A stretch of DNA of 35,217 nt, taken from assembly GCA_017410455.1 (NCBI GenBank), contig JAFQQT010000081.1, positions 1-35,217 of the forward strand, written 5' to 3'. Position 1 is the first letter of the stretch; each line of letters begins with the position of its first letter. Position numbers and translations under genes: made by a program. Below are positions 20,884-29,146 of this stretch, piece after piece. The notes under the pieces were generated by a model, which had not been told where the DNA came from, did no database searches, and saw nothing but the letters and a program-made list of their open reading frames with translations. The DNA comes from Clostridia bacterium. Lineage in GTDB: Bacteria; Bacillota; Clostridia; Christensenellales; Aristaeellaceae.

Positions 20884-21936
20884 ATGAACGAGAAGATCGC
20901 TGCCCTGCAGGCCGCATTCGAGGCGGAGCTGGCGCAGGTGACGGACATGGCGGCGTTGGAGGCGCTGCGCGTGGGCTACCTGGGCAAGAAGGGCAAGATG
21001 ACCGAGCTCCTCAAGGGCATGGGCAACATGACCGTGGAGGAGCGCAAGACCATCGGCGCCCAGACCAATGAGCTGAAGACGCAGATGACTGTCGCCCTGG
21101 CGGAGAAGCTGGAGGCCCTGAAGGCTGCTGAGCTGCAGCGGGAGATTGACGCCCTGCCCGAGTTCGACGTGTCCATGCCCGCGAACATGGAGCGCGGCTC
21201 CTACCACCCCATCACCCTGGTGCAGCGCCAGTGTGAGCAGGTGTTCCGCACGATGGGCTTCCACCTGGAGGACTATGCGGAGATCGTCACGGATTACGAG
21301 TGCTTCGAGTCCCTGAACATCCCCAAGTTCCACCCTGCCCGCGACATGCAGGATACCTACTACCTGGACAACGGCCAGCTGCTGAAGACCCAGACCTCCG
21401 CGGCCCAGAACGCCATCTACCGCAAGTACCGCGATGATCTGATCAACAACGGCGTGCCGATCAAGGCGGTGTTCCCCGGCCGTTGCTTCCGCAACGAAGC
21501 CACCGACGCCTGCCATGAGAACACCTTCTTCCAGATGGAAGGCATGATGGTGGACAAGAACATCTCCATCTCCAACCTGATCTACTTCATGAAGACCATG
21601 CTCAGCGAGGTATTCCGCAAGAACATCAAGGTGCGCCTGCGTCCCGGCTTCTTCCCCTTCGTTGAGCCCGGCTTCGAGCTGGACATCTCCTGCCTGATCT
21701 GCGGCGGCGAGGGCTGCCCCTCCTGCAAGCACTCCGGCTGGCTGGAGCTGTGCCCCTGCGGCATGATCCACCCCGAGGTGTTGAAGGCCGGCGGCATCGA
21801 CCCCGAGGAGTACACCGGCTTCGCCTTCGGCCTGGGCCTGACCCGTCTGGCCATGATGCAGTACGGCGTGAAGGACATCCGTGACCTGAACAGCGGCAAC
21901 CTGACCCGCCTGAGCCAGTTCACCGATGACGAATAA
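20884..21936 (+). CDS. pheS: Phenylalanyl-tRNA synthetase alpha subunit
   Basis: Start at 20884 has AAGGAGG upstream and lies just after the T-box terminator. 350 residues. An N-terminal coiled-coil (1-90) precedes the class II core: motif 2 P-G-R-C-F-R-N-E and T-D-A-C-H-E-N-T-F-F-Q-M-E-G, and motif 3 G-F-A-F-G-L-G-L-T-R-L-A-M. An insert near residue 265 carries C-x2-C-G-G-E-G-C-P-S-C-K followed by C-P-C-G-M-I-H-P, a cysteine-rich zinc-finger-like loop that many PheS lack. With PheT it forms the alpha2beta2 enzyme charging tRNA(Phe). Unusually, pheT is not adjacent but 219 bp away because of an inserted element. Confidence 0.97.
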   Translation: MNEKIAALQAAFEAELAQVTDMAALEALRVGYLGKKGKMTELLKGMGNMTVEERKTIGAQTNELKTQMTVALAEKLEALKAAELQREIDALPEFDVSMPANMERGSYHPITLVQRQCEQVFRTMGFHLEDYAEIVTDYECFESLNIPKFHPARDMQDTYYLDNGQLLKTQTSAAQNAIYRKYRDDLINNGVPIKAVFPGRCFRNEATDACHENTFFQMEGMMVDKNISISNLIYFMKTMLSEVFRKNIKVRLRPGFFPFVEPGFELDISCLICGGEGCPSCKHSGWLELCPCGMIHPEVLKAGGIDPEEYTGFAFGLGLTRLAMMQYGVKDIRDLNSGNLTRLSQFTDDE

Positions 21937-21967
21937 GCGATAAAGACGAAGTTGGCTGCGCATGGGG

Positions 21968-22116
21968 TTTCCACCTCATCAGTCGCCTGGCGGCGACAGC
22001 TTCCCTGCCACCGGGGCTCCCGGCTCAAGGGGAAGCCGTTGGTGTGGTTCCCTCGTAAGCCTTCCCCTTGAGGGGAAGGTGGCCTCCCGCTTGCGGGAGG
22101 TCGGATGAGGTGGAAA
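21968..22116. mobile_element. 149-bp MITE-like element between pheS and pheT
   Basis: Perfect 13-bp terminal inverted repeats TTTCCACCTCATC (21968-21980) and GATGAGGTGGAAA (22104-22116). Inside are the hairpins GTCGCC-TGGC-GGCGAC, CCTTCCCC-TTGA-GGGGAAGG and CCTCCCGC-TT-GCGGGAGG; CTCAAGGGGAAG also pairs with CTTCCCCTTGAG. No coding sequence and no obvious target duplication. The CCTTCCCCTTGAGGGGAAGG-type core is, from memory, a common intergenic repeat of gut Clostridia. It is cotranscribed with pheST. Confidence 0.65.
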
Positions 22117-22155
22117 GCAGCATGACGCAGGTCTGCAAGGAGGAGAATAACATCC

Positions 22156-24516
22156 ATGTATATTTCGATGAACTGGATCCAGGAATTCGTGGATCTGTCC
22201 GGCATTGACCTGATGGCGCTGATCCATCAGTTCTCCCTGTCCACCGCCGAGGTGGAGAACGAAATCTTCCGGAAGGGCTCCGATCTCTCCGGCGTGGTCG
22301 TCGCCGAGATCAAGAGCGTTGAGGAGCATCCCGAGAGCAAGAAGCTCCACCTGCTGAAGGTGGATTGCGGCGAAGCGGAGCTGGTGGACGTGGTCTGCGG
22401 CGCGCCCAATGTGCGCGTGGGCATGAAGACCGCCTTTGCGAAGCTCGGCGCGCAGATCGGTGAGATCACCATCGCCCCCCGCAAGCTGGCTGGCTTCACC
22501 AGCCACGGCATGTGCTGCTCTGAAAAGGAGCTGGGCATCAGCGACAGCAACGACGGCATCATCGACATCACCGAGGATGTGGCCGTCGGCACCGACGTGA
22601 AGGATCTGTGGCAGATCGACGACATCGTGTTCGAGGTGGACAACAAGAGCCTCACCAACCGTCCCGACCTGTGGGGTCACTACGGCATCGCCCGCGAGTT
22701 CGCCGCGCTGGCCAAGCGTCCCCTGAAGCCACTGGACGTGGTGGACCTCACGCAGTACCAGCACCTGCCCGCCATCGACATGAAGATCGAGGATCCCCTG
22801 TGCCAGCGTTATTCCTGCCTGACTGTGGAGAACATCACCCGCAACGTCGCGCCCATGAACATGCGCATCCGCCTGTACTACTGCGGCATGCGCGCCATCA
22901 ACCTGCTGGCCGACCTGACCAACTACCTGATGCTGGAGATGGGTCAGCCCATGCACGCCTTTGACAGCCGCAAGGTGGAGTCCATCCGCATCCGCCGCTT
23001 CGATACGCCCTTCACTTTCCAGACGCTGGACAAGGTGGAGCGCAACATCGACGAGAATACCCTGATGATCTGCAACGGCGATAAGCCGGTGGCCATTGCC
23101 GGCATCATGGGCGGCTTCGACAGCGAGATCGTCGAGGACACCACCAGCCTGACGCTGGAATCCGCCACCTTCGACGCGGCATCTGTCCGCAAGTCCACCG
23201 TCCGTCTGGCGCACCGCACCGACGCCTCCGCGCGTTACGAAAAGTCCCTCGACCCCGAGATGACCGTGCCTGCCATCGCCCGCTTCGTCAAGCTCCTGCA
23301 GGACGCCGACGCCGGCATGCGCGTCACCTCCTGCCTGACCGACGAGCGCGCCTTCACCTACCCGCAGATCACGCTGGACTTCGATAAGAAGTTCGTCGAC
23401 CGCTACACCGGCATCTCCATCAGCGATGAGCACATCGTCTCCACCCTGACCGCCCTGGGCTTCGTTGTCCGCCAGGATGGCGACAGGTTCTCCGTGGACG
23501 TGCCCTCCTGGCGTGCCACCAAGGACGTGACCATCAAGGCGGACATCATCGAGGAGATCACCCGCATCTACGGCTATGATAACTTCGATGTCCACACCGC
23601 CGAGGCGCCCCTGTACCCCGTGCGCGAGCATGCGGAGAAGACCTGCGAGAACAAGGTCAAGGATATCATGGTCAAGCGCTTCGGCCTGCACGAGGTGCAC
23701 TCCTACCTCTGGCAGTACTCCGATGAGTACCGGAAGCTGGGCATCGCCGTGGAGGACAATGTCCGCCTGCTGAACGCCACCAACCCCAACATCGAGGTGC
23801 TGCGCAACAGCATCATCCCCACCCAGCTGGTGCAGGTGAAGGGCAACACCGCCTACGCGCCCTCCTTCGGCGTGTTCGAGATCGGCCGCGTGGTCAATGG
23901 CTGCTGCGAAAAGGGCCTGTGCCGCGAGCACAAGATGCTGGCCATCACCCTGTTCAGCAAGGTGGAGAGCGTGGAGACCCTCTACTTCCGCCTGCGCGAT
24001 ATGCTGGCCATCACCGTGGATGACCTGAAGCACAAGCCCCTCACCTGGGTCAGGGCGGAGGCGACCCACTCCTGGCAGCATCCCAAGAATGTGGCGGCCA
24101 TCTGCTGCGACGGCGTGACCCTGGGCCACATCGGCGTGGTGCACCCCGTGGTGGGCAAGGCCATCGACAAGAAGGCTGCCATCGTCTTCGCCGAGATCGA
24201 CATGGATCTGCTGGCCGGCATCGACGCGGCCCGCATCGCCTACCGCGAGCCCAGCCGCTTCCCCGGCATGGAGCAGGACCTGACCTTCATGGCTGACACC
24301 TACGCCCCCATCGCCCAGGCGATCGAGGCGGCCAACAGCCCGCTGATCAGCAAGGTGAACGTCGTCGGCACCTACACGGACGAGGCCGGCAAGTCCATCA
24401 CCGTGCGCATCTTCTTCTCCCATGCCGAGCGCACCCTCACCCGCGAGGAAGTGCAGGCGGTGGTTGACGGCGTTGTCGCCGACCTGGAGAGCAAGGGCAT
24501 CGTGCTCAAGAAGTAA
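22156..24516 (+). CDS. pheT: Phenylalanyl-tRNA synthetase beta subunit
   Basis: 786 residues, full family length, with AAGGAGG upstream. Domains in order: tRNA-binding OB fold (about 40-150, V-V-V-A-E-I-K-S-V-E-E-H-P through M-K-T-A-F-A-K-L-G), B3/B4 editing domain (about 210-385, with D-L-T-N-Y and I-M-G-G-F-D-S-E), B5 (V-D-V-P-S-W-R-A-T-K-D-V), the catalytic-like core (L-L-N-A-T-N-P, Y-A-P-S-F-G-V-F-E-I-G-R), and the C-terminal FDX-ACB anticodon domain (P-S-R-F-P-G-M-E-Q-D-L-T-F). Second gene of the T-box-controlled operon. Confidence 0.97.
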   Translation: MYISMNWIQEFVDLSGIDLMALIHQFSLSTAEVENEIFRKGSDLSGVVVAEIKSVEEHPESKKLHLLKVDCGEAELVDVVCGAPNVRVGMKTAFAKLGAQIGEITIAPRKLAGFTSHGMCCSEKELGISDSNDGIIDITEDVAVGTDVKDLWQIDDIVFEVDNKSLTNRPDLWGHYGIAREFAALAKRPLKPLDVVDLTQYQHLPAIDMKIEDPLCQRYSCLTVENITRNVAPMNMRIRLYYCGMRAINLLADLTNYLMLEMGQPMHAFDSRKVESIRIRRFDTPFTFQTLDKVERNIDENTLMICNGDKPVAIAGIMGGFDSEIVEDTTSLTLESATFDAASVRKSTVRLAHRTDASARYEKSLDPEMTVPAIARFVKLLQDADAGMRVTSCLTDERAFTYPQITLDFDKKFVDRYTGISISDEHIVSTLTALGFVVRQDGDRFSVDVPSWRATKDVTIKADIIEEITRIYGYDNFDVHTAEAPLYPVREHAEKTCENKVKDIMVKRFGLHEVHSYLWQYSDEYRKLGIAVEDNVRLLNATNPNIEVLRNSIIPTQLVQVKGNTAYAPSFGVFEIGRVVNGCCEKGLCREHKMLAITLFSKVESVETLYFRLRDMLAITVDDLKHKPLTWVRAEATHSWQHPKNVAAICCDGVTLGHIGVVHPVVGKAIDKKAAIVFAEIDMDLLAGIDAARIAYREPSRFPGMEQDLTFMADTYAPIAQAIEAANSPLISKVNVVGTYTDEAGKSITVRIFFSHAERTLTREEVQAVVDGVVADLESKGIVLKK

Positions 24517-24530
24517 ACCGGGAAGGATCC

Positions 24531-24562
24531 ATCCCCCGTGGCTGCGCGGCTGCGGGGGATTT
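24531..24562 (+). terminator. Terminator after pheT
   Basis: ATCCCCCG (24531-24538) and CGGGGGAT (24553-24560) are perfect inverted repeats, followed by TTG; the T-tract is short. Confidence 0.55.
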
Positions 24563-24618
24563 GCCTTGGCGGCCGGGGCCATCGCCTGCCCGGCGCTGAC
24601 AACGAGGAGGAAACGACC

Positions 24619-25686
24619 ATGACCACCATCACCCCCACCTGGGAGAACGTCAAGCCCCTGGGCCGCACCCATCAGCTGCCTGACTGCCTCTGGCTGTGCT
24701 TCTCCGGCACGGGCGCGGAATTCACCTTCCACGGCAGCCGGTGCGAGGTGACCATCGCCGGCGACGCCAACGCCTGCCCCGACAAGTGCGATGAGCTGGT
24801 GCGCATCGCCATCTGCGTGGACGGCGTGCGCGTGGTGGACGAAATGATCGACGACGCGGAGAAGACCTTCACCGTCCTGAACGCCGCTGAAAAGCGGGAC
24901 GTGGTGGTGCGCATCGTGAAGCTGTCGGAGACGGCCATGTCCACCTGCGGCGTGAAGGCCATCGCGGTGGACGACCCCGAGGGCGTCCGTCCCACGCCTG
25001 CCAGCACCCGCAGGATCGAGTTCATCGGCGACTCCATCACCTGTGGCTACGGCATGGATGACGAGGATCCCGAGCACAAGTTCTCCACCGCCACAGAGGA
25101 CGCGACCCGCGCCTATGCCATCCGTACCGCGGAGGCGCTGGGGGCGGACTGCTCGCTGGTGTCCATCAGCGGCTATGGGATCATTTCTGGCTACACCGCC
25201 ACGGGCGAGGAGAAGGTCACCGCCCAGCTGCTGCCGGCGTACTACGAGAAGCTGGGCTTCTCCTACGGCACGTTCCACCAGAGGGCTGCAGAGGCCACCT
25301 GCTGGGATTTCTCCGCCTTCCGGCCGGACCTGGTGGTCATCAACCTGGGCACCAACGACGACTCCTACACCCTTGATGACCCGGAGCGCCAGGAGGAGTA
25401 CCGCGCCGCCTATGTGGACTTCCTCCGGGTGGTGCGCCGCAACAACCCCGGCGCCCGCATCCTCTGCACCCTGGGCGTCATGGGCGACAGGCTGTATCCC
25501 ATGGTCAGCCGCGCCGTGCAGGACTATGCCGCCGATACCGGCGATGCCAGCGTCCACGCCATGAAGTTCGACGAGCAGAATGCTGACGACGGCTACGTCG
25601 CCGACTGGCACCCCACCGCCGTGACCCATCAGAAGGCCGCCGCAAGGCTGGTGGAGGAGATCCGCCGCCAGATGGGCTGGGAGTGA
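24619..25686 (+). CDS. SGNH esterase, carbohydrate esterase family 2-like
   Basis: Start at 24619 follows GAGGAGG; 355 residues, no signal peptide. The N-terminal ~125 residues form a beta-sandwich pattern (G-A-E-F-T-F-H-G-S-R-C-E-V-T-I) as in CE2 enzymes. The SGNH part has I-G-D-S-I-T-C-G-Y-G (catalytic Ser139), G-Y-G-I, N-L-G-T-N-D-D (Asn) and near the C-terminus D-W-H-P-T (Asp and His). CE2 enzymes remove acetyl groups from sugars, notably at O-6 or in xylan and mannan. Absence of a signal peptide suggests action on imported acetylated oligosaccharides. It is followed at 37 bp by a GNAT gene. Confidence 0.88.
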   Translation: MTTITPTWENVKPLGRTHQLPDCLWLCFSGTGAEFTFHGSRCEVTIAGDANACPDKCDELVRIAICVDGVRVVDEMIDDAEKTFTVLNAAEKRDVVVRIVKLSETAMSTCGVKAIAVDDPEGVRPTPASTRRIEFIGDSITCGYGMDDEDPEHKFSTATEDATRAYAIRTAEALGADCSLVSISGYGIISGYTATGEEKVTAQLLPAYYEKLGFSYGTFHQRAAEATCWDFSAFRPDLVVINLGTNDDSYTLDDPERQEEYRAAYVDFLRVVRRNNPGARILCTLGVMGDRLYPMVSRAVQDYAADTGDASVHAMKFDEQNADDGYVADWHPTAVTHQKAAARLVEEIRRQMGWE

Positions 25687-25723
25687 GGCGGGACGGGACA
25701 ACGCATGAACGGAGGGGCGAAGC

Positions 25724-26290
25724 ATGAAGCTGGAATGTGAAAGGATCGCATCCCTGGGGGACTGGTGGCGGGTGCGACGCCTGTATGGGCAGGCCTTCCC
25801 CCGGGAGGAGCGCAAGCCCTTTGCCATCATCCGCCGCATGCGCCGCGCCGGGAAGACCGACGTGTGGGTGCTGCGCAGGGAGGGCCGCTTTGCGGGCTTT
25901 GCCACCACCATCAACGGCGACGGACTGATCCTGATCGACTACCTGGCCGTGGAGGCGCATCAGCGGGGGCAGGGCGTGGGCAGCGCGGCCCTGGCGGCGC
26001 TGGCGGAAAAGTACCCGGGCTGCGGGCTGTTCGTGGAGATCGAAAGCGCCTTTGAACCCGGCGATGACCAGCCGGAACGCCTGCGCCGCCGGGCGTTCTA
26101 CGAGCGCTGCGGCTTCCGTTCCTGCCGCACGATGGCCAGCGTATTCGGCGTGCCGATGGAGCTGCTGGGGAGCGGCTGCTGCGTGGATTTCGCGGCCTAT
26201 CACCGCTTCTACTGCACGCACTACAGTGCCTGGGCCGGGGAGCACATCACCCCGCTGGCGTGGCCGGAGGAAATGATGCCGCACGGATGA
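25724..26290 (+). CDS. GNAT-family N-acetyltransferase
   Basis: 188 residues; GGAGGGG upstream of ATG 25724. The acetyl-CoA loop is Y-L-A-V-E-A-H-Q-R-G-Q-G-V-G-S-A-A (Q-R-G-Q-G-V-G), and R-A-F-Y-E-R-C-G-F-R (F-Y-E-x-x-G-F) is the C-terminal GNAT motif. The extra C-terminal ~45 residues (F-A-A-Y-H-R-F-Y-C-T-H-Y) are typical of a Clostridia subgroup with unknown acceptor. Probably in an operon with the upstream esterase. Confidence 0.82.
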   Translation: MKLECERIASLGDWWRVRRLYGQAFPREERKPFAIIRRMRRAGKTDVWVLRREGRFAGFATTINGDGLILIDYLAVEAHQRGQGVGSAALAALAEKYPGCGLFVEIESAFEPGDDQPERLRRRAFYERCGFRSCRTMASVFGVPMELLGSGCCVDFAAYHRFYCTHYSAWAGEHITPLAWPEEMMPHG

Positions 26291-26349
26291 AAACACAGAC
26301 GCTGCGCGTTGAGCAAGCACGGAAGAATTCCTTGGAAAGGAGCCTGTGT

Positions 26350-26598
26350 ATGGCAAGAACGCGAGATGAACGCCGCTGGATGCGCCGGCGGATAGTGCTG
26401 CGCAAGTGCGGCATCCTGCGCCGCATCGGCGGGGAAAGGTATGTGCAGGCCTGGACGGGCGGCGCACCCGGACGGATGTCAAAGGGAAAGATCCATTGCT
26501 CGTGCTGGATGTGCAGGAGAAAATCGTGGGAGAATCCCCCGAGGCAGGAGCGCCGGCAGAGGGACGAGGCGTACCAGCAGTTGGCAGAATCAGGCTGA
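26350..26598 (+). CDS. Small basic protein with C-x-C-x2-C motif
   Basis: The ATG at 26350 follows AAGGAG at normal spacing; upstream in-frame starts have no site. 82 residues, very rich in Arg and Lys. The core K-G-K-I-H-C-S-C-W-M-C-R-R-K-S (Cys50, Cys52, Cys55) looks like half of a metal site; with His49 it could bind one zinc. I have seen the K-G-K-I-H-C-S-C pattern in small unannotated clostridial proteins, but know no function. The charge suggests nucleic-acid or ribosome association. It is followed by a strong terminator. Confidence 0.65.
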   Translation: MARTRDERRWMRRRIVLRKCGILRRIGGERYVQAWTGGAPGRMSKGKIHCSCWMCRRKSWENPPRQERRQRDEAYQQLAESG

Positions 26599-26610
26599 GA
26601 ACCATTGGCG

Positions 26611-26643
26611 CAGCCGGGCAGAATCGCCCCGGCTGCCTTTTTC
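26611..26643 (+). terminator. Strong intrinsic terminator
   Basis: CAGCCGGG (26611-26618) pairs perfectly with CCCGGCTG (26628-26635), followed by CCTTTTTC. It ends the esterase-GNAT-small protein run. Confidence 0.85.
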
Positions 26644-26712
26644 ATGCAGGAATCCGGCGGCCGGAGGGCGAATCTAGTCCTATTGGTCCATGTGGAAAGG
26701 AGGCGGATCGGG

Positions 26713-27672
26713 ATGATCAGACGGATGCTGGCGATACTGCTGGCCTGCGTGTGCCTGCTGGGAACGGCGCAGGCTGGCGGGAATTCCACCGGGAAACGGG
26801 ATGCGCATCTGGTGCAGCAGGAGGGGGCGTATGCCCCGCGCTACAGCAGCTCCTGCACCCTGGAGGTACTGCCGGGAGAGAGCTTCACGCTGGTGCTGTA
26901 TGAGGATTCCGGCACGCTGGCGCTGCGGGCAAGTCGTAATGGCGGCAGCATCCCCTCGGGGGCGGACCTCATCACCCGCACGCGGGATGGCGTGCGCCAG
27001 GCCTGCCTGACCGGGCTGGTCTATGCGGAGGGGACATACGGCTTCAGCGCCGTGGTGCAGGAGACGGACGCGGAGGGCGGCTCCCGCACGCTGGCCATCC
27101 TCCATGTGACGCTGCGCATCACCGCCGATGCGGCGGTCACCGAGGCGTACCTGGGCGACGGGCAGGGCATGCTGCGCATTACCATCGACGGCGTCAATTT
27201 CCGCCGCACGCCCGGCGGCACGCGTCTGGGACAGTACGACGAGGGCACGCGCATGGTCTGGTGCAGCACGCAGGAGAAGGGCGGCTACACCTGGTACCGG
27301 GTGTGGACGGCGGACTTTGGCTACGGCTATGTCCGGGGCGACATGGTGCAGGAGGAGCCGCCCATGCGCCTGGTGTACACCCCGGGGAAGGAAACGGCCT
27401 TCCCGATCTTCATCACCGCAGGGGTCACCGCGCCCCTCACCCCCAGCCTCATCATGACGCAGAACCCGGACTGCATCGGCTTTGACACCCAGCCGCTGGT
27501 CAATGTCGTGCGCGGCGCGGACACCTGGACGCTGCTGTGCTTCACCATCGACGGGGATGGCGCGTTCTTCATCCACGTGGATCTGCGGGATGAATACGGC
27601 GCGCCCATCGAGTGCCAGCTGATCTACCTCACCCCCCGCTGGGAGGATGTGCCGGAGTATGTCAACAACTGA
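26713..27672 (+). CDS. Secreted protein with SH3-like domain
   Basis: The ATG at 26713 follows AAAGGAGG; 319 residues. Residues 1-21 (M-I-R-R-M-L-A-I-L-L-A-C-V-C-L-L-G-T-A-Q-A) are a clear signal peptide. Residues ~30-145 are a beta-rich, all-strand domain (L-E-V-L-P-G-E-S-F-T-L-V-L-Y-E-D). Residues ~155-215 match a bacterial SH3 (SH3b) domain: V-N-F-R-R-T-P-G-G-T-R-L-G, G-Y-T-W-Y-R-V, G-Y-V-R-G-D-M-V. SH3b domains usually bind peptidoglycan, so it is probably a cell-envelope protein. The C-terminal ~100 residues are another beta domain of unknown type. No catalytic motif is visible. Confidence 0.78.
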   Translation: MIRRMLAILLACVCLLGTAQAGGNSTGKRDAHLVQQEGAYAPRYSSSCTLEVLPGESFTLVLYEDSGTLALRASRNGGSIPSGADLITRTRDGVRQACLTGLVYAEGTYGFSAVVQETDAEGGSRTLAILHVTLRITADAAVTEAYLGDGQGMLRITIDGVNFRRTPGGTRLGQYDEGTRMVWCSTQEKGGYTWYRVWTADFGYGYVRGDMVQEEPPMRLVYTPGKETAFPIFITAGVTAPLTPSLIMTQNPDCIGFDTQPLVNVVRGADTWTLLCFTIDGDGAFFIHVDLRDEYGAPIECQLIYLTPRWEDVPEYVNN

Positions 27673-27675
27673 GGC

Positions 27676-27704
27676 TTGCCTTCGGGCTGGAAATCGATTA
27701 CAAT
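27676..27704 (+). promoter_or_regulatory. Sigma-A promoter of the serine hydrolase gene
   Basis: -35 TTGCCT (27676-27681), 17-bp spacer, -10 TACAAT (27699-27704). Confidence 0.6.
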
Positions 27705-27743
27705 ACGGTCAGATGAACTGTTTATCGCAACGGAGGTGTCTGT

Positions 27744-29123
27744 ATGCAGCAGCTGCCCTTTGCCGCCCGCCCGGAGGACGCAGGCGTGTCCTCGCAGGGG
27801 ATCCTTGACTACATCGCCGCCCGGGAGGACGCCGGGCTGGAGCATCATGCCATCTGGGTCATCCGCCACGGGCAGGTGGCCTGCCGGCTGAACTACGCCC
27901 CCTATGACGACGAAACGCCCCACATGCTCTTCTCCCTGTCCAAGTCCTTCTGCTCTGCGGCGGCGGGCTTCGCGGTGGCGGAGGGGCTGCTCGCGTGGGA
28001 CACGAAGGCGATGGACGTGCTGCCGGAGGCGTTCCCGCCGGAGCCCTCAGCATGGCTGCAGAGCGTGACCCTGCACCATCTGCTGACCATGGGCAGCGGC
28101 CTGAAGCCGGAGAGCGACGGCGGCAGCGATGAGCCCGGCTGGGCGCAGCGGGTGCTCAGCTTCGACTGCGACCACGAGCCCGGCACGCACTTCGCCTACA
28201 ACAGCATGAGCACCTACCTTGTCTCCTGCATGGTTCAAAAGGTGACGGGGATGACCGTGCGCGATTACCTGACCCCGCGCCTCTTTGCACCCCTGGACAT
28301 CCTGAAGCCCGACGGTGCCGCACCGGACTGGGACGAATCCCCCGACGGCGTGAACGTGGGAGGCTGGGGCCTGTGGCTCAGCTGCAGCCAGATCGCACGC
28401 TTCGGCCAGTGCCTGCTGCAAAGGGGCGTGTGGGATGGCGTGCAGGTGCTGCCCCGGGAGTGGCTGGACCTGGCCACCACCGCCCGCATCGACAACGGCA
28501 ACGGCGACCATCCCCACGACCACGACTGGAACATGGGCTACGGCTACCAGTTCTGGATGTGCAAGACTGACCACGAACCCGGCCAGACCCCGCGCTATCG
28601 TGGCGACGGCATGTTCAGCCAATTCTGCATCGTGGATGAAAAGCGGGACATGGTGGTCTGCTGTGTCAGCGGCGTGGCGGACATCGGCAAGGCTCTTGAA
28701 CTGATCTACGCGCACCTTCTCGCGGCGGCGGACATGGAGCCTGCCGACGAGATCGCACAGGCGGCGCTGCAGCGGAAGCTGGCAACCCTCTGCTACCCCT
28801 GGCCGGAGCATGACGGCGGCGAATTGCCCGTGGGCGTGTACCGCAGCGAGGGCGACGGCCCGGCGCTCACCATCGAAGCCGAGCGGGTGCTGCTCCCGCT
28901 GGACGGGGACAGGACCTGCCTGTTCCACCCCGGCAGGGCTGAGGAGGGCGGCGGGATCACGACCTGCTGCGGCATGCAGGATGGCGTGCTGCGCATGCTG
29001 GCGCGCCCCCTGCGCGTGCCCTTCACGCTGGATATCACCTGCCGATTTGCCGGCGATGCATGCGAGATGACCATGTGCGGCGTGGGGCAGGAAGGAAAGA
29101 CCTTCATGCTGCACAGGAAATAA
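27744..29123 (+). CDS. Beta-lactamase-fold serine hydrolase
   Basis: 459 residues; GGAGGTG upstream. S-x-x-K is F-S-L-S-K-S-F (Ser64, Lys67) and Y-x-N is A-Y-N (Tyr152, Asn153), as in class C beta-lactamase-like esterases and DD-peptidases. The third motif is not a clear K-T-G; the region R-Y-R-G-D-G-M-F-S-Q is in its place. H-H-L-L-T-M-G-S-G-L is typical of the family. The C-terminal ~100 residues form an extra beta domain. No signal peptide is seen, so it is probably a cytoplasmic esterase/amidase of unknown substrate rather than a resistance enzyme. The amylase gene begins 23 bp downstream. Confidence 0.85.
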   Translation: MQQLPFAARPEDAGVSSQGILDYIAAREDAGLEHHAIWVIRHGQVACRLNYAPYDDETPHMLFSLSKSFCSAAAGFAVAEGLLAWDTKAMDVLPEAFPPEPSAWLQSVTLHHLLTMGSGLKPESDGGSDEPGWAQRVLSFDCDHEPGTHFAYNSMSTYLVSCMVQKVTGMTVRDYLTPRLFAPLDILKPDGAAPDWDESPDGVNVGGWGLWLSCSQIARFGQCLLQRGVWDGVQVLPREWLDLATTARIDNGNGDHPHDHDWNMGYGYQFWMCKTDHEPGQTPRYRGDGMFSQFCIVDEKRDMVVCCVSGVADIGKALELIYAHLLAAADMEPADEIAQAALQRKLATLCYPWPEHDGGELPVGVYRSEGDGPALTIEAERVLLPLDGDRTCLFHPGRAEEGGGITTCCGMQDGVLRMLARPLRVPFTLDITCRFAGDACEMTMCGVGQEGKTFMLHRK

Positions 29124-29146
29124 TGATGTAAGGAAGCGATCTGTTT

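Noticed and set aside
21979-25914. 1311-codon open frame opposite pheT and the esterase gene
   Set aside because: It is antisense to pheT and the esterase, rich in His, Gly, Val and Ala without motifs, and has no RBS; a codon-bias shadow.
27744-29123. Antibiotic-resistance beta-lactamase
   Set aside because: Only S-x-x-K and Y-x-N are present, there is no clear K-T-G and no signal peptide; the broader serine-hydrolase label is safer.
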